Assembly (NCBI GenBank): GCA_019359545.1
Contig: JAHHHB010000016.1
Location: forward strand, 1-64,000
DNA from: Desmonostoc geniculatum HA4340-LM1
GTDB lineage: Bacteria > Cyanobacteriota > Cyanobacteriia > Cyanobacteriales > Nostocaceae
Direction of reading: 5' to 3'
DNA: 64,000 bases
In this document: positions 34,793 to 43,074 of the stretch, piece by piece
How positions within the stretch are numbered: the stretch's first letter is position 1
Layout of the letters: every line of letters begins with the position of its first letter
Made by a program: the position numbers and the translations under genes
Notes under the pieces: generated by a model
What the model saw: only the letters and a program-made list of their open reading frames with translations
What the model was told of the DNA's origin: nothing
Database searches by the model: none

Positions 34793-36814
34793 TTATTTCT
34801 CCCAAATCATCGGTCGATAAACTTCCACTTCACCCTTCAAACAAGAAATGTATTCTCGTACCTGCAACTCAAGAGCGCGACGGTACACTACTTTTTGTCC
34901 AGTATGAGGGTGCGTCACCTCTGTTTGCAATTTTTCTTCCCAATGTTTCAGAAACTTCTTGAGTGCGTGAGGTTGAAAATACACTCCTTGTCGTTCGTCA
35001 GGTAACGTAAAATCATCAATTGTAAAAACTTCCGAATTTACTAAATAAACTACTAAAGAATCGACCAAACCAGCCCTCCATTCTTCCATTAAATCAGAAA
35101 CTAGTGCTGGATGATTATCGCGGGGAACGTGTAAATTCCCAAAATGAGTATGCAATCCTACAGATTGGATGAACGAATAAACATTTTGGCTTAATAGAGT
35201 GTACCCCAAACTGAGCATACTATTAATTGGGTCAGTGGGTGGACGCTTGGTGCGCTTTTCAAAATTAAACGAACCAGAAAATAAACTTCCCAGAGCTTGA
35301 AAATAAATTGTCGCCGCTCTTCCTTCATATCCACGCAGCATATCCATATTATCTGCAAAAGGTAGTTTGCTCATCAAAATTTCTAATTCCTTAGATGCCT
35401 TTTTGATGATTGTTTCATCTACATTTTTAGATTTTTGACGACGGTTTAACCGCATCAATAATATACGTGAATTATGCAACTTTGCCCGAACTATCGCTTC
35501 AGCTTGCTTTCTGGTAAAATCAGGATTTTGGCAACGCTCAACCTGTAACATCAAATATTCAACTTTAGCATCACCTTCTCCTTGTAATCTGCCAAAATAC
35601 CTGCCTTTCTGCGACAAATACATCATCGGAATCCGTCGGTGCAACGCCATACTCACAGCACCATGTGATACATTACAACAACCAAACAGCACAACATTAC
35701 TCACCCGCGTTACTGGAACTTTAATTCGCAATTCACCTTGATAATAAACTTGAAATTGTTGATTTTTGACGCTCAAATAAGCACCTTGGTCAGTTATATA
35801 TAAAGTAGTCATGGTTTCCTGCCAATAATGAGAAATTGATGCTCTCGGAAAATTGATCGGCTTGTCAATACTGCAAGCTTTCGGAGGACGAGAAACTGGT
35901 TTCGCTGGTCTTGCTTTTCTGCGAAAATAAGGCGTACCCGAATCATTAATTACCCATTCACCAGCGCGTACAGGTTTGGGTGGCGGCGGTGCATAAACTT
36001 CACCGCCAGCAAACCGATAACCCAAAAAGGTAAACTCATCATTAGGAGTAAAAATCTGTGTCTTTTCTGGTTGGAGAGTTAAATAAACCTCTCCTAACCA
36101 AACGATAATTTTGTCCAGGATGCGGTTTGCTTCTTGCCAACTATTACAAGCGATAACAAAATCATCCCCGTATCGCACCAAATTAATGCCTTGACTGAGA
36201 CATTTTCGATCAAAATTAGTCAGATATAAATTTGCTAAAGCGCCAGAAAGTCCCCCACCTTGTAATACTCCTTTGCCAAAGTTCCGATATTGTCCGGCGA
36301 CGATAATTCCTGATTTCAGTTGTCCTTGCAGTAATTGCATTAGACTCGGTTCGAGTGATAATTCCTCCAATGCAGTTAACAACAACGCCCAAGAAAGATT
36401 GTCAAAAAAATCGGCAATGTCGGCTTTGATAATCCATTTGGGTTGATACTGATAGTATCCATATAAATGTTGTACTGCTTGGTGAATACTGTGTCCAGGA
36501 CGATAGGCATAGCTGCAATCAAGAAATGTATCTTCTAAGGGAAAATACAATTCATCGAGTAGTAAACGCTGGATAATTCTATCCCGCACAGTAGGGATAC
36601 CAATTAACCGCTTAGTGCCGTTTTTCTTCGGGATGTAAAACCCTTTGGCGGGGCTGGCAATATAAGTTTCGTGGTGTAGTTGATATGCAATATTCTGTAA
36701 TTGGTCATCAACCATTGACTCGAATAAATCAACAGAAATCCCATCAACACCCGCAGTCTTACTTCCCGCACGAACTTGTAACCATGCGAAATTGAGATGT
36801 TCTTTAGTGAACAT
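34793..36814 (-). CDS. Reverse transcriptase-Cas1 fusion protein
   Basis: About 673 residues from the ATG at 36814; the frame is open to 36871, but those 19 residues derive from TTTTTACTT repeats. Residues 1-285 are a group II intron-like reverse transcriptase: RLIGIPTVRDRIIQRLLLDE, motif A IIKADIADFFD, motif B LQGGGLSGALANL, motif C RYGDD (215-218), TLQPEKTQIF and FTFLGYRF. After a Pro-rich linker, Cas1 begins near 335 (MTTLYITDQG) with all metal ligands in place: Glu 497 (GYEGRAA), His 562 (LHVPRD), Asp 574 and Glu 577 (DLMEEWR). Such fusions acquire spacers from RNA in type III systems. No Cas6 domain is fused. It lies alone between the two arrays. Confidence 0.95.
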   Translation of the reverse strand: MFTKEHLNFAWLQVRAGSKTAGVDGISVDLFESMVDDQLQNIAYQLHHETYIASPAKGFYIPKKNGTKRLIGIPTVRDRIIQRLLLDELYFPLEDTFLDCSYAYRPGHSIHQAVQHLYGYYQYQPKWIIKADIADFFDNLSWALLLTALEELSLEPSLMQLLQGQLKSGIIVAGQYRNFGKGVLQGGGLSGALANLYLTNFDRKCLSQGINLVRYGDDFVIACNSWQEANRILDKIIVWLGEVYLTLQPEKTQIFTPNDEFTFLGYRFAGGEVYAPPPPKPVRAGEWVINDSGTPYFRRKARPAKPVSRPPKACSIDKPINFPRASISHYWQETMTTLYITDQGAYLSVKNQQFQVYYQGELRIKVPVTRVSNVVLFGCCNVSHGAVSMALHRRIPMMYLSQKGRYFGRLQGEGDAKVEYLMLQVERCQNPDFTRKQAEAIVRAKLHNSRILLMRLNRRQKSKNVDETIIKKASKELEILMSKLPFADNMDMLRGYEGRAATIYFQALGSLFSGSFNFEKRTKRPPTDPINSMLSLGYTLLSQNVYSFIQSVGLHTHFGNLHVPRDNHPALVSDLMEEWRAGLVDSLVVYLVNSEVFTIDDFTLPDERQGVYFQPHALKKFLKHWEEKLQTEVTHPHTGQKVVYRRALELQVREYISCLKGEVEVYRPMIWEK

Positions 36815-37046
36815 GATGATAAGTAAAAAGTAAAAAGTAAAAAGGTAAGTAGAGCGGCGTGAATAATTCAAGGTTTGTAGTGTTCGCGTAGCGTCTCGCA
36901 GAGAGGAATTTAGTCCTCATTTGTTCGCGTAGCGTCTCGAAGAGAGGGCTGAAGCCCTCACTACGAAATAATCTCAAGATTTTTTACATTACTTAATCTA
37001 GTTTGATTTATTCTCACCGACTTACTTAAAAGAAAGTAAATATTAA

Positions 37047-37155
37047 GTAGGGTGTGTTACGGCTATGTCAGGATTTGAGCGTTAGAGAAATTATAAATTA
37101 GCCGTAACGCACCACAATCATACGGTGCGTTACGCGTTGCTTTAACGCACCCTAC
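37047..37155. mobile_element. MITE-like element of the GTAGGGTGTGTTA family
   Basis: GTAGGGTGTGTTA at the left and TAACGCACCCTAC at the right are inverted ends (12 of 13 match); inside is an inverted GTAACGCACC/GGTGCGTTAC pair. It is related to the element at 10067-10181. Confidence 0.6.
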
Positions 37156-37205
37156 AATTAAGATTTACTTCTTGCAGTACCTTTGACTTAATTATTGCAG
37201 TGCCA

Positions 37206-37262
37206 TATATGAGTTCGTGTATGGGTTATTGACTCTGCTATATGACTTCGTATATGACTTAT
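37206..37262. promoter_or_regulatory. TATATGA-motif cluster upstream of the HTH-DUF4384 gene (candidate operator)
   Basis: Two copies: TATATGAGTTCGTGTATGGG (from 37206) and TATATGACTTCGTATATGAC (from 37239). They lie 49-105 bases before the start codon at 37311 and match the pair upstream of cas1. The protein encoded next door has an HTH domain, so autoregulation is conceivable. Confidence 0.5.
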
Positions 37263-37310
37263 ATAGATTCCTTCTTCTTTTACCTTTTACCTTTTAACTT
37301 TTTACTTATT

Positions 37311-38057
37311 ATGTCCCGTACTCTGGTTGCATCAACTGAAGGTGTTAAGCTGGTCAAAAAAGCCTTAAAAGCCAGAAACTTAACCCAAACAGATTTTGCT
37401 GCGGAGGTAAAATTAAGTTACACAACTGTCAATAACTTCTGCAACGGTAAAGGGGTATATCGCCTAAACTTTGAAGAGATGTGCGTTTTCTTGGGCTTAG
37501 ACTGGCAAGATATCGCTGTATTTGGTGAACCCGAAAATCAAGAACTCACACCCCTCGATAACCTTTGGCAACAACTTCAATTATTAAGCTCTCCTACTGA
37601 ACAAATGGGGCTAGTCTTAGTAAAAGAGGAAACACTAGGTTGGGGGAAGAATTTACCGAGTCGTTACGAAAAGTCAGTGCAGGTAGGTAGCTACATTCGT
37701 TTTGAAGTCAACTTAGAAACTCCCGGCTATTTACTACTGTTGCAAAAAGATACATCTGGACAACTATGGTGTTTTTGTCCCTCGCGTTTTGCTCCCCAGG
37801 CGCACTTGAATACAGGTAAGACAACTCTGCCTCAAGAAGGTTCGCCAATAACGTCTTTCCCAATAGAAGGAAATCCAGGTAAGGAGGAAATTATCGCAGT
37901 TTTTACCAAGGAAGTACCTGCATTAGACTGGTTACCGCAAGGAAATAATGACCCTTTGGAATTAGAAGCAAGTCATCTTGTGGCGTTACTAGAATATGTG
38001 ACTGGACGTGGAGAATATCAACTTTGGTATACAGATTATATGATTACTGCACGATAA
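37311..38057 (+). CDS. HTH-DUF4384 protein encoded inside the CRISPR locus
   Basis: The protein (about 248 residues) starts at MSRTLVASTEGVKLVKKALK. Residues 8-68 form an XRE-like HTH of the type used as an N-terminal module by many cyanobacterial multidomain proteins (ARNLTQTDFAAEVKLSYTTV, NNFCNGKGVYRLNFEEMCVF, GLDWQDI). After a linker, residues 110-240 match DUF4384 (VQVGSYIRFEVNLETPGYLL, LLQKDTSGQLWCFCPSRF, EEIIAVFTKEVPALDW), a domain elsewhere fused to caspase-like and other effector modules. It is encoded between RT-Cas1 and array 2. I chose 37311 because the 23 extra upstream codons come from repeat-like T-rich DNA. It may be a transcriptional regulator or an effector partner; neither is shown. 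Confidence 0.75.
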   Translation: MSRTLVASTEGVKLVKKALKARNLTQTDFAAEVKLSYTTVNNFCNGKGVYRLNFEEMCVFLGLDWQDIAVFGEPENQELTPLDNLWQQLQLLSSPTEQMGLVLVKEETLGWGKNLPSRYEKSVQVGSYIRFEVNLETPGYLLLLQKDTSGQLWCFCPSRFAPQAHLNTGKTTLPQEGSPITSFPIEGNPGKEEIIAVFTKEVPALDWLPQGNNDPLELEASHLVALLEYVTGRGEYQLWYTDYMITAR

Positions 38058-38099
38058 AAAAGTTAATAGTTTAGGCGTTTAAAACTTCAAGTAGTTTGT

Positions 38100-38389
38100 T
38101 ATACTACTGGTCATAGCCACAGAACCTTGAAAACTTAATATCAGGTTTCAAAATAAAAGCAAAAGTGCTTAGTTTTACTTTCCATACGTAAGTTTTTCGC
38201 GGGGGTAGAGCGATCCCTGAAACCCTTATGATTTCGTTGACCCCCGCGAAAAACTTGCTGGGTATGATTTTGAGATGCCTTAACCTGTATCTGATTGTCA
38301 ATAAACCGTACTTATTGACAAGTAAATTAGACCCCCCGCGAAAATAGGTATCTGTAACCCTCTCTGGACAAGGCTTCTAAAAGGGTAGG
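38100..38389 (+). promoter_or_regulatory. Leader of CRISPR array 2, with CGCGGGGG palindrome
   Basis: It carries the 17-bp inverted pair AAGTTTTTCGCGGGGGT (38190-38206) and ACCCCCGCGAAAAACTT (38240-38256), a third ACCCCCCGCGAAAA block (38331-38344), AACCCTTATGATTTCGTTGA shared exactly with leader 1, and GGCTTCTAAAAGGGTAGG touching the first repeat. The order of blocks is the same as in leader 1 relative to its array. Confidence 0.75.
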
Positions 38390-38932
38390 GTTTTAATTCC
38401 TTTACCCCTCACGGGGATGGAAACTTTGCTTCAACAAGTTGTTGACCAACTTGATAAAGCTGTTTTAATTCCTTTACCCCTCACGGGGATGGAAACTTTG
38501 CACTTAGGTGCAAAGATCGTAAATGTCATTACGTTTTAATTCCTTTACCCCTCACGGGGATGGAAACAAAGACTAATGGCACTGAAGCTCCTCCTCCATT
38601 TCTGGTTTTAATTCCTTTACCCCTCACGGGGATGGAAACTTTGCTTGTTTTTCCCCAACTGTTTCTCCAACTCTTGAAGGTTTTAATTCCTTTACCCCTC
38701 ACGGGGATGGAAACATTGACCCTGTACTACGTCCAATTTCTAGTTGAACAGGTTTTAATTCCTTTACCCCTCACGGGGATGGAAACAGTCTTCATCATCA
38801 CACTCAATCTCAACGACAACTGGTTTTAATTCCTTTACCCCTCACGGGGATGGAAACTAGACTGTTTCCCATGCATTGCATTTCTTAGTATAAAACAGTT
38901 TTAATTCCTTTACCCCTCACGGGGATGGAAAC
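38390..38932 (+). CRISPR. CRISPR array 2: 8 repeats of 35 bp, 7 spacers
   Basis: Repeats start at 38390, 38462, 38533, 38605, 38680, 38752, 38823 and 38898. The unit is the exact reverse complement of array 1's: GTTTTAATTCCTTTACCCCT then CACGGGGATGGAAAC. Spacers are 36-40 bases. With the leader on the left, transcription is rightward and the newest spacer is 38425-38461. The last repeat ends 82 bases before the TPR-CHAT start codon, and the array points straight at that gene. Confidence 0.97.
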
Positions 38933-39014
38933 TGATTATGAAGAATTTTAGATAAAATAAGTAATTGATTGAAAAGTCAAAACTAAAAAATATACAAGCA
39001 TCTGGAACTAGCAG

Positions 39015-41945
39015 ATGAAAAAACTCTTAAAAAAATTAAATCAACTTAACTTACAGGTTGTGCAACTTGCTGGACAAGGGAACTTAAAGCAAGCAATAAT
39101 TATTGCCCAAGAAGCTGTCAATTTAGGGAAAAGCCAGCAGCTAACTGAGCATTCAGAATATTGTGATAGCTTGAATAACTTAGCAGAATTATATCGGATA
39201 CAAGGATGTTATTTAGAAGCCAATCCCTTATATTTACAAGCATTAACTATTAGAAAAAGTCTTTTAGGTTCAGAACATCCTGATGTTGCACAATCTTTAA
39301 ATAATCTGGCAGCACTGTATTATTCACAAGGGAATTACTCACAAGCCGAAACATATTTTTTAGAATCGCTGGAATTGTGGAAAAGTATTTTTGGAGCAGA
39401 ACATTTTCAAATTGCGACTAATTTAAATAATCTGGCAGAGATTTATCGAGACCAAGGACAATATCTCAAAGCTGGACAAGTACATTTAGAAGTTTTAGGA
39501 ATGCGAAAACGTCTGTTTGGCGATGAACATCCAGATATTGCTCAAACTTTGACTAATCTAGCAGCGCTTTACACATCCCTTGGACGTTATAAAGAAGCAG
39601 AAAAAATGCACTTAGAAACCTTGGCGATGAAAAGACGCTTGTTTGAAGAGTTACATCCTGATATTACTATTAGCCTGAATAATTTGGCCAGATTATACAA
39701 TGTTCAAGGACGTTATCAAGAAGCTGAACAAGTGCATTTAGATGTTTTAGATAGATGGAAAGAAATATTAGGTTCAGAACATCCATACATAGCATCTACC
39801 TTAAGTAATTTGGGGGGAACTTATCAAGATCGGGGGCGTTACATAGAATCCGAGCAAAAATATCTAGAAGCTTTGGCGATGAGAAAACGCTTGCTAGGTA
39901 ATGAACATCCTGATATTGCTAGCGGCTTGGATAATTTAGCAGAACTTTATCTGATTCAAGGGCGTTATTTATTAGCTGAACAAAAGGCTTTGGAAGCTTA
40001 TTCTTTGAGAAAACAACTGTTCAGTTCTGAGGAGTTCGATATTGTTGATAGCTTAAGAATTTTGGCAGTAATTTACACATACCAAGGGCGATATTTGGAA
40101 GCCGAAAAACTATATTTAGAAGTATTACCAATACTGGAAAGCTCACTTGGTAAAGAACATCCTGTAGTTGCGAACACTTTAAACAATCTGGCTGGACTTT
40201 ATGAAGAACAAGGCAATTATTCTCAAGCCGAACAAAAATATTTATTAGCTTTAGAAATTCAAAAAAATCTCTTAGGTAACGAGCATCCTGATATTGCCTT
40301 GACTTTCAACCAGATAGCAGTTATTTATCGGTTACAAGGACGATATGCAGAATCGGAACAACTGCATCTCGAATCTTTGGCGATGGCTAAAAATCTTTTA
40401 GGAGAACAACATCCATTTATAGCAGCAATTCTGAATAATTTAGCAGTGTTATACGATGCTCAATTTAAATATTCAGAAGCAGAATCATTACTTTTATCAG
40501 CGTTAGCTATCGTTAAAAGTGCCTTTGGTGACCAACACCCACAAGTAGCAAGTACGATGAATAACTTAGCGGTTATTTATGATTTTCAAGGGCATTATCA
40601 GCAAGCAGAAGAACTCCATTTAGAAACATTGAGACTGAGAAAGTCATTACTAGGAGAATCACACCCACAAATCGCTAATAGTCTGAGTAATCTGGGAGAG
40701 TTATATTTTTCGCTGGGGCGCTATGAAAAAGCACAACAGAAGTATGTAGAAACTTTGGCCATGAGAAAACGCCTGTTGGGAGATGAACATCCTGATGTTG
40801 CATTTAGCTTAAATAATCTCGCAACGGTGTTAGCTGCGACTAACCGCTCAGATGAAGCTTTATCTCATCGCATCGAAGCCAGTAACATTAATGACAAGAT
40901 TATTAGTAATATATTTGCTTTTAGTTCCGAAAGCGATCGCCTGTCCTTCCTCCAGAAAATTCGCAATAACTTTGATTTATTTCTTTCCCTAGTCTGCAAC
41001 CATCTTGCTAACTCAGATAGCGCCAAACTTGCAGCCTTAGATTTTGTTCTCAAACGTAAAGCCTTAACCGCCTCAGCGCTGGCGGCTCAAAATGAAGCAT
41101 TTTACAATGGCCGCTACCCGCAACAAAAAGAAAAATTCCGTCAACTGCGCGATTTGAGCAATCAAATTATCCATCTCACTTTTGCAGTTCCCGATACCGA
41201 TGACTTAGCTACATACCAAGATAATTTGAGACAACTGCAAAACAGACATAACAATTTACAAAAACAATTAGCGGCACAAGTTCCAGAAATTCAGCTATCA
41301 CAGCAAACTTTCCACCGTGAGGCGATCGCCGCAGCATTACCGCCTAACTCCATTTTGGTCGAGTTTGTCCGCTTTGACGTATTCGATTTTCAAGCAATTT
41401 CGGCGAATGAAGAAATACAATGGCATCCAGCACGGTATCTAGCATTTATTTTAACTGCCAGAAAACTAGATACTGTACAGATGGTAGATTTAGGCGCAGC
41501 TGATACCATCGACAGACTAATTCAAGCCTTTCGCTTAGAAGCATCTGACTACACCCACCCCACATTAGCCTGGGGTAAAGGTAGTCAAGCACCAAAACTA
41601 CACATCAAATCATACAATTCCACAGATGCCATACAACTAACTCAAGCACTGTTTAACCCCATCCGGGACTGTGTAAAAGATTGCAAACATCTTATCATTG
41701 CACCCGATGGTAACTTAAACTTAGTGCCATTTCAGATATTGCCGATTGATGCCACAGGCTCACGTCTATTAATGGATGAGTATACCATCAGTTATCTGGG
41801 TGTCGGGCGAGAAATTCTCCGTAGCAAAGTTCAGCCACCCACAGGTTTTATTTCGACACCATTAATTATTGCCGATCCTGATTTTGATTTATCGGAGACT
41901 GGGGATTGGGGATCCTCACATCTTGCACCAATAAAAATTGATTGA
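39015..41945 (+). pseudogene. TPR-CHAT protein, 5' part (interrupted by a small mobile element)
   Basis: This part has 976 codons. Residues 10-640 are about fifteen kinesin-light-chain-type tetratricopeptide repeats of 42 residues (LGSEHPDVAQSLNNLAALY... pattern), forming a protein-binding solenoid. From about 660 a CHAT (caspase HetF-associated with TPR) domain begins (PNSILVEFVRFDVFDF, LNLVPFQILPID, YTISYLGVGREILR). After IIADPDFDLSETGDWG the frame enters the element at 41911-42073 and stops at a TGA. The catalytic His and Cys lie in the next segment (42102-42935). As it stands, a truncated protein without catalytic residues would be made. The gene starts 82 bases after CRISPR array 2. TPR-CHAT proteases partner with some type III CRISPR effectors, but most cyanobacterial copies have no such link. 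Confidence 0.85.
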
Positions 41946-42073
41946 ATTTGATTACTCAGTAAAAAAGTAAAATCCCTGATTTAGCGATAAAATCCAATAA
42001 AAATCAGGTAGCTTTATCGGACATCTTTTTACTTTATCAGGGGTTGTACGGTGAGGTGCAAGATCTGAGGATC
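41911..42073. mobile_element. Small inverted-repeat element inserted in the TPR-CHAT gene
   Basis: The ends GATCCTCACATCTTGCACC (41911-41929) and GGTGCAAGATCTGAGGATC (42055-42073) are inverted repeats with one mismatch. If one GATC is kept and 159 bases are removed, the codons run TGG GGA TCG GGG ACT GGG and continue in the same frame into the CHAT domain at 42102. The element therefore supplies the stop codon. It landed in an intergenic-type GGGGACTGGGGATTGGG repeat that was itself already inside the gene. Confidence 0.8.
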
Positions 42074-42101
42074 GGGGACTGGGGACTGGGAAAAAAATTT
42101 C

Positions 42102-42935
42102 ATGCTCGATATCCGAAGTCTTCAGTTAAGCGATCGTCTTACACCAACAGGCTTGTTCCGCGCTCCAGGAACAAGGTTTTTGGGGGAAAGTGTAGCGAAA
42201 AAACTGCCTGATGCCAAATTATACTTAGGGGCAGAAGCACTAGAAACCCGCCTGACAAATAGCGAGTGTCCCAGTATCATGCTAATTGCGACTCATGGCT
42301 TATTCCAAAGCGATTCTACACCAGAATCAGCGACTAAAAGACGTAATTTATTAAGTATGGAACGTCAGCGCACAACCAAGGTAGAAAATCCTATGTTGCG
42401 CTCTGGGCTGGCTTTAGCGGGTGCTAATACTTGGCTGGCTGGTGGGAGACTTCCTCAAGCGGCAGGGAAAGGCTTTGTTTTTGCCCAAGATATTGCCAAT
42501 TTAGATTTGTGGGCGAATGAATTGACGGTTCTTTCTGCCTGCGATACTGCCAGAGGAGATATTAAAATTGGCGAAGGTGTATTTGGGTTGCGGCGTGCTT
42601 TTGCCGTTGCTGGAACAAAAACGCTTGTGATGAGCCTGTGGAAAGTGCCTGACAAAGTAACTGCCTTACTGATGGAGCGTTTTTTTGATAACTTGCAGTC
42701 TGGCATGAGTCGGTCTGAGGCGTTACATTCTGCTCAGAATTATATACGTAGAATTACAGTGAAGGAATTGCGCGAATTACCTTTGGGTTTGGAAGTGCTA
42801 AAGGAACTTTTAGCGGTCAAAGAGTTATCAGTCAATAGTAAAATTGATTGTCAAGAAAAAGACACACCATTAGAACATCCCTTTTACTGGGGAGCATGGA
42901 TTTGTCAGGGAAATACAGATCCATTGGTTAACTAG
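42102..42935 (+). pseudogene. TPR-CHAT protein, 3' part carrying the CHAT catalytic dyad
   Basis: 277 codons continue the CHAT domain: LGAEALETRL, the catalytic His in MLIATHGLF (His 65 of this segment), the Cys in LTVLSACDTARGD (Cys 147), then GEGVFGLRRAFAVAGTKTLV and PFYWGAWICQGN at the end. CHAT domains are caspase-like cysteine peptidases. Both dyad residues are intact. Translation from the internal ATG at 42102 would give an isolated catalytic half; more likely it is the separated 3' end of the gene starting at 39015. The frame is open upstream to the mobile element boundary. Confidence 0.85.
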
Positions 42936-43074
42936 AGACAAGCTGTGATTAATCGCTACTTTTAGCTCAATTACAAATATACCAGCGATCGCTTGAGCAA
43001 AATTCACACCATTTCACGAAAATCTTGATACATATAGATTTGATTTTTCGTAGGGGTTTAGCACTGCTAAACCC

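Larger units (their letters stand above)
36815..37310. other. Divergent spacer between RT-Cas1 and the HTH-DUF4384 gene
   Basis: It holds AGCGTCTCG-type repeats (36885-36935), the right half of a GTCGGTG-type MITE (about 36975-37025), a GTAGGGTGTGTTA MITE (37047-37155) and the TATATGA motif cluster (37206-37262). No gene. Confidence 0.55.

Noticed and set aside
39015-42935. Calling the TPR-CHAT gene Csx29 of a type III-E (Craspase) system
   Set aside because: No gRAMP/Cas7-11 gene is present, and kinesin-light-chain-type TPR-CHAT genes are common in cyanobacteria without CRISPR. Only adjacency supports a link.
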